From Acidimicrobiales bacterium (GTDB lineage: Bacteria; Actinomycetota; Acidimicrobiia; Acidimicrobiales; Palsa-688): a stretch of 8,741 nt of DNA. Positions within the stretch are counted from its first letter, which is position 1, and each line of letters opens with the position of its first letter. The notes beneath the pieces are model-generated. The model searched no databases and was not told the DNA's origin. It worked only from the letters and a program-made list of their open reading frames with translations. The stretch covers positions 1 to 8,741 of the forward strand of contig JASHVH010000147.1 in assembly GCA_030039575.1 (NCBI GenBank). The letters run 5' to 3'. Shown here piece after piece: positions 1 through 8,270 of this stretch. A program made the position numbers and the translations under genes.

Positions 1-245
1 ATGAGCGACGTGCTCGGCTTCCCGTGGCTCCTCTACTTCCCGGTGGCCATCTTCGCCGTCATACTGCTATCGTTCCTGTTGGTCGCCGACGGGCTGCAGG
101 AGGCGCTCGACCCCAAGGCAGGTGATGGCGGCCGGGCCCGGGGTCGCCGTCTTTTGCGGGCCGTACCTTCGCGCCGGCTTGATGCCTTCGACGCCGCTGG
201 TGCCGTAGATGACGCGGGAGGGGGGCTCGTGGAGGGAGAGGTGTG

Positions 246-246
<1 letters not shown>
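1..246 (+). CDS. dppC: C-terminal end of a DppC/OppC-type ABC transporter permease (5' part outside the window)
   Basis: This is the last part of an inner-membrane permease subunit of a peptide/nickel-type ABC importer. Residues 7-29 are a hydrophobic membrane segment beginning FPWLLYFP, followed by VADGLQEALDP. That matches the usual DppC/OppC ending, a last helix then G-[LM]-x-[DE]-ALDPR. The ATG at position 1 is most likely an internal methionine, because a full permease is about 280-300 residues. The two ATPase genes directly downstream support the assignment. The oddity is a 44-residue Gly/Ala/Arg-rich tail after LDP, where the family normally stops within a few residues. GC at third positions falls from about 92% before the tail to about 59% in it, so the tail may come from a frameshift. 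As read, the TGA shares one base with the next ATG. The choice of Dpp over Opp or another substrate class is not supported by sequence alone. Confidence 0.8.
231..238 (+). promoter_or_regulatory. Ribosome binding site of the dppD-like gene
   Basis: GGAGGGAG lies 7 bases before the ATG at 246, and its GGAGG core lies 7 bases before an in-frame GTG at 243. Both starts are usable. The ATG gives the usual short N-terminus and was preferred. Confidence 0.65.
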
Positions 247-1263
<1,017 letters not shown>

Positions 1264-1274
<11 letters not shown>

Positions 1275-2376
1275 GGGGACGGTCGCCGCCACCGGCGCCC
1301 CCTATGGGGCTGGCGGGCCGAGCGATGCGCCGAGCGAAAAGGGCTCAGGAGCCGGCCTGAACGGCTCGCTCCCGCGCGAACCTTTGTTGCGAGTCGAGGC
1401 AGTGTCCAAGCGTTTCAAGGTAAGCGGCCGCACTCTGCGCGCGGTCGAGCGAGTGTCGTTCGAACTGGCCGCCGGCCAAACGCTCGGCCTCGTCGGGGAG
1501 AGCGGTTCCGGCAAGTCGACGCTCGGCCGGTTGGTGCTGCGGTTGCTCGAGGCCGACGAAGGAAAGGTCGTCTTTCAGGGTGAGGACCTGGCGAGGCTGT
1601 CGACGAACAAAATGAGGGCGCGCCGGCGCCACATGCAGATCATCTTTCAGGACCCATTAGCTTCCCTCAACCCCCGGATGACGGTAGGCGTGGCCATCGA
1701 AGACGCGATGAGCGTCCAGAATATCGGCGGTTCTTCGGCCGAGCGCCGGCGGCGGACCGAAGAGCTGCTGGCGCGGGTGGGGCTCCCGGCGTCAGCCGTT
1801 TACGCGTACCCCTTTGAGCTGTCCGGTGGCCAGCAGCAGCGGGTCGGTATCGCGCGGGCCTTGTCGGTCGGCCCGCAATTGGTCGTCTGCGACGAGCCGA
1901 TCTCCTCACTGGACGTCTCGGTCCAGGTCCAGATCATCGAGCTTTTGCGCGAGCTGCGCAAAGAGCTTGGCATCACTTACATCTTCATTTCCCACAACCT
2001 GGCGGTCGTCCAGCTCCTCTCGGACAACGTGTTGGTGATGTACCTCGGCGAGGTGGTCGAGCAGGCGAGCGCCGCTGACATTTTCTCTAGGCCGCACCAC
2101 CCCTACACGCGGGCGCTGTTGCGCTCGGTGCTGAAGGTGCCGGAATCGGCAGCGGCGCGAACGCCACTTGCAGTCTTGCCTGGCGAGATGCCGTCGCCGC
2201 TGTCACCGCCTCCCGGCTGCCCTTACCACCCGCGGTGCCCGTTGGCGACCAGCCGGTGCAAGGAAGAAAAACCAGTATTGCGGGATGTGTCCGGGGGCCA
2301 CATGGCTGCGTGCCACTACGCCGAGAAGGTGGCGGCGACGCCTGCGGCTGTAACAGGGCTCGCCGCTTCGACGTAG
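1264..2376 (+). CDS. dppF: Peptide-type ABC importer ATP-binding protein, DppF/OppF family
   Basis: This is the second ATPase of the importer and forms a heterodimer with the DppD-like protein at the membrane. Numbering from GTG 1264, it shows Walker A GESGSGKST at 78-86, a Q-loop FQDPLASLNP at Gln129, signature LSGGQQQR at 186-193, Walker B VVCDEPISSLD ending at 217, and the switch histidine in SHN at 244. The C-terminal domain has HPYTRALLRSV and cysteines at 319, 325, 332 and 350, again the iron-sulfur type spacing. About 40 residues precede the ATPase core (EPLLRVEAV), longer than the few residues usual in the family. No ATG lies in this stretch. The in-frame candidates are TTG 1258, GTG 1264 and TTG codons near 1384, so the start is the uncertain part. 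The switch motif is SHN rather than the more common SHD. Confidence 0.92.
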
Positions 2377-2436
2377 CGGCCCGGGTTCTCGCAGTACGGG
2401 AGGAACGAGTACGGGCGGAAGGAGATCCTCTAAGCA

Positions 2437-3330
2437 ATGGGCGGCAAATACCAGTTACTGACCGAGGAAGAGGCGGCACAGTTCGTTGAGCGCGGCTTCG
2501 TCCGCGTCGAAGGCTGCTTCGGCCGCGACGTCGCCGGCTGGGCGACGGAGGAGATGTGGTCGCGCCTCGGTTATGACGCCGACGACCCCTCGACATGGGT
2601 GGACAAGCGCATCCACATGCCCACGCTCAAGCGCTTCGAGGTGAAAAGCTTCGCGCCGGAAGCATGGCACGCGGTCTGCGACCTTGTCGGCGGCGAGGAA
2701 CGCATCCGCGAGCCCTACATGTGGGGGGACGGGTTCATCGTCAACCTCGGTGTCCGGGCGGACGAGCCGTGGGCGCCGCCAACCGCGGCTTCGCCGGGTT
2801 GGCACGCGGACGGCGACTTCTTCCTGCATTTCCTGGACTCGCCCGAGCAAGGCCTGCTGACCTTGGTGCTTTGGACTGACGTTGTGCACCAGGGCGGGGC
2901 GACGTTCGTTGCCTGCGACTCGGTCGGCCCCGTGGCCAGGTACCTCGCCGACCACCCGGAGGGCGTCCGCCCCAACGGCTTCGACGTCCCATCGCTCGTC
3001 CCCGAGTGCCATGATTTCATTGAGGCCACGGGTAGCGCCGGCGACGTCTTCCTCCTCCACCCGTTCGTGCTGCACGCCACCGCCCAAAACACCCTCCGGC
3101 GCCCGCGGGTGATCACCAACCCGCCCGTGTCCCTGAAAGAGCCCATGCGGTTCGACCGCGCTGAGTGGGAGGACCACTCGCTCGTCGAGCAGGCGACGCT
3201 CCATCACCTGGGCATGGAGCGGTGCCCGTTCACGCCCTCGGCCCCTCGTGAGCGCATCGTGCCTGAGCGTTTGCGACGTCAAGCTCAGTACGCGACGCCT
3301 TCGGGCATGGCCCCTGGAGGGCCCGCCTAG
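2437..3330 (+). CDS. PhyH (phytanoyl-CoA dioxygenase) family Fe(II)/2-oxoglutarate oxygenase
   Basis: This is a cytoplasmic non-heme iron oxygenase, expected to hydroxylate a small organic molecule while converting 2-oxoglutarate and O2 to succinate and CO2. The iron-binding triad is visible: His123 and Asp125 in GWHADGDFF, and a distal His213 in HPFVLHATAQN. Arg224, 11 residues further on, is placed to bind the 2-oxoglutarate carboxylate, the spacing known for human PHYH. The N-terminus (LTEEEAAQFVERGFVRVEG) is the usual opening of the family. The length of 297 residues is normal. The ATG at 2437 follows an in-frame TAA at 2431. GGAAGGAG at 2417-2424 is a somewhat distant ribosome site, 12 bases away. 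The gene lies 60 bases after dppF on the same strand, so probably belongs to the operon. The substrate is unknown: family members act on lipids, amino acids, osmolytes and natural products. Confidence 0.87.
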   Translation: MGGKYQLLTEEEAAQFVERGFVRVEGCFGRDVAGWATEEMWSRLGYDADDPSTWVDKRIHMPTLKRFEVKSFAPEAWHAVCDLVGGEERIREPYMWGDGFIVNLGVRADEPWAPPTAASPGWHADGDFFLHFLDSPEQGLLTLVLWTDVVHQGGATFVACDSVGPVARYLADHPEGVRPNGFDVPSLVPECHDFIEATGSAGDVFLLHPFVLHATAQNTLRRPRVITNPPVSLKEPMRFDRAEWEDHSLVEQATLHHLGMERCPFTPSAPRERIVPERLRRQAQYATPSGMAPGGPA

Positions 3331-3438
3331 CGGTCGCGGTAACGCCCGGGCCGGCGGCCCGACGCCTCAACCGAGCCATCGGCGGCTAGAAATGACTCAA
3401 AGTGGCGTGGGTAGTCCCGGAAGCAAGAGGTAGGCCCG

Positions 3439-5049
3439 ATGGCGGATCATAGGCCGATGGACCGGCGGTCGTTCCTGGCAGGCGGCATCTCGGCAGGCAT
3501 AGGCTTTGGGCTGGGTTCCCGGTCGGTCCGCCGGGCCGTGTCACCCGGCCGCCGGCTGAGCGATGCGGTTGGCCAGCCTGCGCCACCAACTGTCGTCACC
3601 ACGGAACCCCTGCCACCGCCGAATTTTGCCAGGTACGTCAGCCGTCCCGACCTCACCCCGGTGGCGGTCGAGGTCAATGCAACTCTGGACGTCCTGGCTC
3701 TCGGGTCGAAGGCGGGCTACATCTTCTGCGCGCCCAAGACGCCGCGGGCGGCAAACCCCGGAAGTGGGACATCAGTCACCAGTTCCTCGTTCCCGCAGGG
3801 CGCCACATCAGGACTGATGATCCTGGACACGGCGGGTGAGCTGGTCTGGTTCAAGCCGCTCCCGGGGCCAGACGAGATCCCCTTCAACTTCCGGGTGCAG
3901 ACCTACGAGGGCAAGCCGACTTTGACCTGGTTCCAGGGAGCCGTGGTCGATGCCCATGGCGCCGGCTTCTACGTCCTCGCCGACAACACCTACCAGCAGA
4001 CCGGCCAGGTCGTGAGCACCCGTTACCCGTGCGACCTCCATGAGTTCATAATCACGCCGGAGGGCACCGCCCTCCACACGGCCTACGACGACAATTCCTT
4101 CCAGCGCCAGGGCATCCCCGTATTCGTGGGCCACGCCCAGGAAGTCGACATAGCTACCAACGAATTGCTCTTAGATTGGGCGAGCTACCCCGAGGTGGAC
4201 CTAGACCTCTCGTACGCCCAGCCGGGAAGCAGTTACTACGACTACTTCCACATAAACTCGATCGACCTGTGGCCCGGGCCAGAAAGAGACCTGATCATCT
4301 CCGCCCGGAACACGTCAGCGGTGTACCGGGTGGACCGCCAGACCAAGCAGGTTGTCTGGCAGCTCGGAGGCAAGCGGAGCGACTTCTCCATGGGGCCCGG
4401 CACCCAGTTCTGGTTCCAGCACGACGCCCGCGCTCTAGCTGACGGTTCCGGTCTTAGCCTCTTTGACGACGCCAGCGCTCCATGCCCGGAAAAAGTGGCT
4501 TCGGGCAAGGTGCTGGATCTCGACATGGACACGATGACGGCCACCCTGAGGCACCGCTACCTCCACACTGACGGCGAGATGAACACTCCCAGCCAAGGTA
4601 ATTGCCAATTGCTGCCCGGGGGCGGCCACGTCGTTGGTTGGGGTTTTCGGCCGTACTTCAGTATCTATGCCCCGTCGTCGGAGGCCACGCTGGAGGCCCC
4701 CCTCATCCTGGACGGGCGATTTCCTGAAGGAGCGGCCAGCTATAGGACCCTCCTGTTCGACTGGCACGGTAACCCTCTACAGAGCGAGATGGCCGTGGTG
4801 GTGCGGCCAGCGAGCGTGGCCGGGCAATTGACCGCTTGGGTGAGCTGGAACGGAGCGACCGAGGTAGTGGCCTGGCGAGTCAATGGAGGGCCGTCGACCA
4901 CAGCATTATCACCGCTTATCACCGCGCCGAAGGTCGGTTTCGAGACGGCCATCGATTTCATCGGTGACGGGGCCAGTTACTTCGATGTCGACGCCATCGA
5001 TGCCACCGGCCAGGTCATAGGCCGGACCGCCCAGGTCATGGTCAGCTAG
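3439..5049 (+). CDS. Tat-exported arylsulfotransferase (ASST) family protein
   Basis: This is probably an exported beta-propeller enzyme that moves sulfate between phenolic compounds, or a non-catalytic relative. The N-terminus has a twin-arginine motif, DRRSFLAGG at 8-16, and a weakly hydrophobic segment to about residue 26, so Tat export is likely. Residues about 80-450 hold repeated propeller-like strands (GLMILDTAGELVWF, VYRVDRQTKQVVWQLGG) typical of ASST proteins. His271-x-Asn273 in DYFHINSI, Arg290 and His328 in FWFQHDAR resemble the His/Asn/Arg/His set of E. coli AssT. That mapping is from memory and not aligned. Residues about 452-536 look like a separate beta-sandwich domain. AGAGG at 3426-3430 supports ATG 3439; ATG 3457, just before the RR pair, is an alternative. 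There are four cysteines (97, 198, 349, 389). The gene is 108 bases after the dioxygenase. Confidence 0.8.
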   Translation: MADHRPMDRRSFLAGGISAGIGFGLGSRSVRRAVSPGRRLSDAVGQPAPPTVVTTEPLPPPNFARYVSRPDLTPVAVEVNATLDVLALGSKAGYIFCAPKTPRAANPGSGTSVTSSSFPQGATSGLMILDTAGELVWFKPLPGPDEIPFNFRVQTYEGKPTLTWFQGAVVDAHGAGFYVLADNTYQQTGQVVSTRYPCDLHEFIITPEGTALHTAYDDNSFQRQGIPVFVGHAQEVDIATNELLLDWASYPEVDLDLSYAQPGSSYYDYFHINSIDLWPGPERDLIISARNTSAVYRVDRQTKQVVWQLGGKRSDFSMGPGTQFWFQHDARALADGSGLSLFDDASAPCPEKVASGKVLDLDMDTMTATLRHRYLHTDGEMNTPSQGNCQLLPGGGHVVGWGFRPYFSIYAPSSEATLEAPLILDGRFPEGAASYRTLLFDWHGNPLQSEMAVVVRPASVAGQLTAWVSWNGATEVVAWRVNGGPSTTALSPLITAPKVGFETAIDFIGDGASYFDVDAIDATGQVIGRTAQVMVS

Positions 5050-5050
5050 A

Positions 5051-5073
5051 CCCGGCGCATTTTATTTGCCGGG
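5051..5073 (+). terminator. Possible stem-loop terminator after the ASST-like gene
   Basis: CCCGGC at 5051-5056 and GCCGGG at 5068-5073 form a perfect 6-bp stem around an 11-base AT-rich loop. It starts two bases after the ASST stop codon. No T-run follows, so if it terminates it is not a classical intrinsic terminator. It may instead protect the mRNA 3' end. Confidence 0.4.
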
Positions 5074-5094
5074 CAAGGGCAAGACCCACGTTGT

Positions 5095-5117
5095 CCCGCG
5101 ACGAGCGCGGGTCGCGG
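5095..5117 (+). other. Two overlapping, mutually exclusive hairpins in the ASST/MFS gap
   Basis: CCCGCG (5095-5100) pairs with CGCGGG (5106-5111) over a 5-base loop. CCGCGAC (5096-5102) can instead pair with GTCGCGG (5111-5117) over an 8-base loop. Both are perfect stems, and only one can form at a time. The element may add to termination after the operon. GC richness makes chance pairing possible. Confidence 0.3.
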
Positions 5118-5273
5118 CCCGCATTGTCGGCTACCCGGGAATATCTTCGCCGGCGGCAGGGCTTTTCGCATCTCGTCAGCTGCCGAGTCGGCGAGGCCGA
5201 AATGTAGGACAAGGCTGCAGGCAGCGGGACACGAGTTCGACGTCATAGCCGAGGGGGCTCAATTAGGACCGTT

Positions 5274-5279
5274 TATGAT
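5274..5279 (+). promoter_or_regulatory. Candidate -10 box upstream of the MFS gene
   Basis: TATGAT differs from the TATAAT consensus at one position and lies 30 bases before the GTG start. That would leave a short leader. No matching -35 box is present at 16-18 bases, so the call is weak. The gap of 259 bases and the change of function argue that the MFS gene has its own promoter here. Confidence 0.25.
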
Positions 5280-5308
5280 CGCGTTGTGATCCAGCGAGAA
5301 TTGATCAG

Positions 5309-6970
5309 GTGACGACCACCACGGCGGGTCGGCGAGCGCCAAGCGGGACGGGGTTTGTCTTGTTGGTTCTCGCCGCCGGCCAGTTCCTGATGACTCTCGA
5401 CAGTTCGGTGATGAACGTGTCGATCCGCCAGGTGGCGGCCGACACTGGTACGACGGTCACAGGCATCCAGACCGCGATCACGCTTTACACGCTGGTGATG
5501 GCCTCTTTGATGATCACGGGGGGCAAGGTGGGGGCCACTGCGGGACGGCGCCGGGCCTTCGCCGCAGGATTGGTCGTATATGGCGTGGGCTCCTTGACCA
5601 CCGCGGCGGCGCCCACCCTCGGAGTGCTAATAGCCGGTTGGTCAGTCCTAGAGGGTATCGGGGCGGCGCTCATCATGCCGGCCATCGTGGCCCTGGTGGC
5701 CGGTAATTTCCCGCCGGAACGGCGGGCAGCGGCCTACGGGATGATCGCGGCCTCCGGTGCCGTCGCGGTAGCCGTTGGCCCCCTGCTGGGCGGCGCCGTC
5801 ACCACGTTGGCGTCGTGGCGGTGGGTCTTCGTGGGCGAGGCTGTGATCGTGGTTGCCATCCTGATGGCGCTACGAAGAGTCGACGACACGCCACCGGTGG
5901 CCAGCGGCCATTTCGATGCCATCGGCGCTCTGCTCTCGATAGTGGGCCTGTCCCTTCTCGTCTTCGGCGTCCTCAAGTCCGGGACCTGGGGCTTTGTCAG
6001 ACCCAAGCCGGCGGGGCCAGAGCTGGGGGGAGTGTCGCCCGTGGTCTGGCTCGTAATTGGCGGGTTGCTGTTCATTTTCACCTTTGTACTTTGGGAGGGT
6101 CACCTGCAGCACCGAGGCGGCGAACCGCTCATCCGGCCAAGCATGCTCCGAAACGTTCAGCTGGCCGGCGGCCTCTCGATGTTTTTCTTCCAGTTCTTCA
6201 TCCAGGCCGGGGTGTTCTTCACCGTCCCGCTTTTCCTGTCGGTGGTGCTCGAACTTTCGGCCCTGCAGACGGGCGTACGGTTAGTGCCCCTGTCGGTTGC
6301 GCTGCTGGCCGCGGCTGTGGCTATCCCGAAACTGGCGCCACAAGCACGGCCCAGGTTGGTCGTCCGCCTCGGCCTGATATCGATGATCGCGGGTACGGTG
6401 GTCTTCATCGCGGGGATCAACCCCGGCGCTAACGCCGGTATAGTCACTGTCCCCATGCTCTTGCTCGGCCTGGGCATCGGCGCTCTTGCCTCACAGCTTG
6501 GGGCCGTGACCGTGTCGGCTGTCGCTGACCGCGACAGCGCTGAGGTCGGTGGCCTTCAGAACACGGTGACCAACCTCGGCGCTTCGCTTGGCACCGCTTT
6601 AGTGGGCGCGGTGCTCATCGCCACCTTGACCACGGGGCTAATCCGCGGCGTCGAAGCCAGTGAAGCCCTTCCCGCCAATGTGAAAGCCCAAGCAACCACC
6701 CAGCTTTCCGGCGGGGTGCCGTTCATCTCGGACAGCGACTTGCAGTTACAGCTACAGAAAGCGAACGTACCTGCCGGCCAAGCCGACGCCATCGTGAAAG
6801 CGAACAGCGACGCTCGCCTTATCGGCCTGCGCACTGCCCTCTTCGTCGTCGCGTTGTTCGCCGTGGGTGGCCTGTTCTGCACTGGGATGATCCCGGTTGT
6901 CCCGATTGGCGGTGCAGGGCCGGCCAATCGGCGAACGGGGCGACGGCGCCAACGCCAGTCCAGTGGTTAG
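5309..6970 (+). CDS. DHA2-family (14-helix) MFS multidrug-type exporter
   Basis: This is a cytoplasmic-membrane proton-driven exporter of the EmrB/QacA type. Helix 1 ends in the family motif LDSSVMNVSI (residues 30-39). GVGSLTTAAAP follows in helix 3, and the antiporter motif C region reads AVAVAVGPLLGG (151-162). About 14 hydrophobic segments can be counted, near 15-33, 54-72, 83-102, 106-130, 142-166, 172-187, 204-220, 245-262, 287-310, 320-338, 352-370, 376-398, 420-440 and 508-528. A loop of about 65 residues separates the last two. The basic C-terminus (RRTGRRRQR) fits the inside of the membrane. Motif A reads GKVGATAGRRR and lacks the usual Asp-Arg. The start is GTG 5309, with only a weak ribosome site. 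Substrate is unknown, and no regulator gene lies beside it. Confidence 0.87.
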   Translation: MTTTTAGRRAPSGTGFVLLVLAAGQFLMTLDSSVMNVSIRQVAADTGTTVTGIQTAITLYTLVMASLMITGGKVGATAGRRRAFAAGLVVYGVGSLTTAAAPTLGVLIAGWSVLEGIGAALIMPAIVALVAGNFPPERRAAAYGMIAASGAVAVAVGPLLGGAVTTLASWRWVFVGEAVIVVAILMALRRVDDTPPVASGHFDAIGALLSIVGLSLLVFGVLKSGTWGFVRPKPAGPELGGVSPVVWLVIGGLLFIFTFVLWEGHLQHRGGEPLIRPSMLRNVQLAGGLSMFFFQFFIQAGVFFTVPLFLSVVLELSALQTGVRLVPLSVALLAAAVAIPKLAPQARPRLVVRLGLISMIAGTVVFIAGINPGANAGIVTVPMLLLGLGIGALASQLGAVTVSAVADRDSAEVGGLQNTVTNLGASLGTALVGAVLIATLTTGLIRGVEASEALPANVKAQATTQLSGGVPFISDSDLQLQLQKANVPAGQADAIVKANSDARLIGLRTALFVVALFAVGGLFCTGMIPVVPIGGAGPANRRTGRRRQRQSSG

Positions 6971-7045
6971 TGGTCAGGTCTGCCCTTTCCCCGCGCGAGC
7001 TCAAGGGCCAAATCCCGAACAGGTCGTGAGCCGGCACCTCGGCCT

Positions 7046-7058
7046 GGGCGCCACGCCC
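7046..7058. terminator. Possible bidirectional terminator hairpin between convergent genes
   Basis: GGGCG (7046-7050) and CGCCC (7054-7058) make a perfect 5-bp stem with a 3-base loop in the 169-base gap where the MFS and hemerythrin genes converge. There is no T-run on either side. It is the best hairpin I found there, but it is short and GC-rich enough to occur by chance. Confidence 0.2.
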
Positions 7059-7139
7059 GCCTGCTCCTCAGCTGGTGGTCCTCGCACTGTCCAAGCCCAA
7101 AGCTGATGGTGCTCAGTTAGGAGCCAGGCCTCACTCGGT

Positions 7140-7838
7140 CTAACGGCTTACGGCTCTGCCGGCCTCAGGTGGGCCAGAACCGCTCGTACCTCGGATCGTC
7201 GCCATCTCGGCGGCGAACGCATCGGCGCCCCGGCTCCTCCACATGTCGCTGACCGGCGGAGGGACCTGGGCCAACAACTTCTCCTGGAGTTCGGGGGGCA
7301 TGGCCTCGTAGACCAGGCCGAAGGGCAGCCAAGGTCGGGTGCCTGCGTACTTCTCGAGCATGGTCACCGACATAGCCCCCCATTCACCGGGTGTCAGCAC
7401 TTCTGCCGCCGCCGGTAAGACCTGCTGCTCCTCCACTGTGAAATGCTCATCCAAAATCTCGTACAGCGCTTGGCAGGCATTGACTAGTGCTTTCTTGGCG
7501 TCGGGAGAACCGGCAGTGGCAAAATGCTCGGCCGCTTCTTCGGCGGTTTCTAGACACGAGGTGACGGCGTGGTGCTGGGCGGTTATCAAGGTCCAGGCCG
7601 CATCGTGCTGGCGAGCGCGTCTTTTTAGTAGAGGGGCCAGGAGCTCGTCTTCAGTGTCGTGGTGAGCGCCGGCCAACCACAAGACGTCACTGAGGTAGTC
7701 GAGGTACCTTTGGGCCTCTTTGGGACCGTCGCGGACGGCAGTGAGCTGGGCCGTGGTGTCGTCCAGCGCTCGCCGCAGCGCGTTGTGGACCGAGACCATG
7801 CCGCGGGTGTCTATTTCGTTGGTGCCGCTAGATGGCAT
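7140..7838 (-). CDS. Hemerythrin (HHE cation-binding) domain protein
   Basis: This is a soluble four-helix-bundle protein expected to bind a di-iron centre. Such proteins sense or bind O2, NO or peroxide or act in iron handling. The ligand pattern is complete: His18 in SVHNAL, His59-x3-Glu63 in AGAHHDTEDELLAP, His89/His90 in AQHHAV, and His132-x3-Glu136 in DEHFTVEEQQVLP. The HHE domain covers about residues 12-145. A further 85 residues (GEWGAMSVTMLEKY onward) are of a type often seen behind HHE domains in actinobacteria. AGGAGG on the minus strand (7850-7845) sits 6 bases before the ATG, so the start is firm and translation should be strong. A near-perfect palindrome lies just upstream at 7855-7872. 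The gene is transcribed alone, towards the MFS gene. The precise role (redox sensing, nitrosative stress or iron storage) cannot be chosen from sequence. Confidence 0.88.
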   Translation of the reverse strand: MPSSGTNEIDTRGMVSVHNALRRALDDTTAQLTAVRDGPKEAQRYLDYLSDVLWLAGAHHDTEDELLAPLLKRRARQHDAAWTLITAQHHAVTSCLETAEEAAEHFATAGSPDAKKALVNACQALYEILDEHFTVEEQQVLPAAAEVLTPGEWGAMSVTMLEKYAGTRPWLPFGLVYEAMPPELQEKLLAQVPPPVSDMWRSRGADAFAAEMATIRGTSGSGPPEAGRAVSR

Positions 7839-7854
7839 TAAGTTCCTCCTGAAT

Positions 7855-7872
7855 GTACGGGACGTCCGGTAC
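7855..7872. promoter_or_regulatory. 18-bp near-perfect palindrome, operator-like, next to the hemerythrin gene
   Basis: GTACGGGACGTCCGGTAC pairs at 8 of 9 positions about its centre, with a single G-G mismatch. It lies 5 bases upstream of the hemerythrin AGGAGG site on the minus strand and 17 bases from its start codon. The form suits a homodimeric repressor site near the transcription start, or a small hairpin in the leader RNA. Confidence 0.45.
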
Positions 7873-7951
7873 GGCGCTTATGTCAGCCGAGCTTCCCGGC
7901 TTTGGCGCCGGCCATCGCTGCACAACATTTTGCGTCACGGTGCCCAATCCT

Positions 7952-8002
7952 TGCTACGCGACAACGCCCGCTCTTCGAAATTGGAGGGCGGGCGCTGTAG
8001 CA
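7952..8002. other. Two-part stem-loop in the hemerythrin upstream region
   Basis: TGCTAC (7952-7957) pairs with GTAGCA (7997-8002). Inside it CGCCCGC (7965-7971) pairs with GCGGGCG (7988-7994). The two stems are separated by an unequal internal loop (7 and 2 bases), and the 16-base loop contains TTCGAA. Read on the plus strand, a modestly T-rich stretch (8004-8012) follows. It could be a terminator, a leader structure of the hemerythrin mRNA, or part of a small RNA. Confidence 0.35.
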
Positions 8003-8270
8003 GTTGGTTGTTCGTGCCATGAGAAGTGACGGGAGGCCTCGGCGGTTCTAGGTACCGTCGTCTTTACGACTGGACTTGGCCGAGCCAGGTCTACTGTCGT
8101 CAATATTCCGAGGTTCACTCTCGGCAACATCAACTGGCCGGACCGGGCAACCCTAAGGCGCTGTAGAGATCCGAAAACCAGGTAATACCACCTCCTTCGG
8201 CCTGAACAACCTTGACATCATCTTTGCCTGCGCCCTGGCGGGACAAATAGGGCCGAAAGTTAGTATTCCG

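Noticed and set aside
2455..3282. Long minus-strand open frame opposite the dioxygenase
   Set aside because: It mirrors the codon structure of the PhyH gene. The plus strand has the complete iron-binding motif and family start, and the antisense product has no recognisable domain.
5815..6432. 205-residue plus-strand frame inside the MFS gene
   Set aside because: It is Arg/Pro/Gly-rich with no family motif, whereas the overlapping frame has 14 membrane helices and DHA2 motifs.
7720..8022. Plus-strand 100-residue frame over the hemerythrin start and its upstream region
   Set aside because: Half of it is antisense to the hemerythrin gene. It has no ribosome site, and it runs through the 18-bp palindrome and half of the stem-loop region without any protein pattern.
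8051..8070. GGTACCG followed by GTCGT/ACGAC hairpin, considered as T-box or riboswitch remnant
   Set aside because: The conserved T-box sequence and specifier stem are absent. A 5-bp stem with a 4-base loop is expected by chance.
8212..8217. Perfect TTGACA -35 box upstream of the permease
   Set aside because: At 16-18 bases downstream the sequence is GC-rich (CTGGCG region) with no -10 match. The nearest AT-rich hexamers are 25 or more bases away.
8153..8221. Minus-strand 22-residue open frame beginning ATG ATG, possible leader peptide
   Set aside because: There is no good ribosome site before the ATG pair. The only AGGAGG-like stretch lies inside the frame, and nothing follows it on that strand for about 300 bases.
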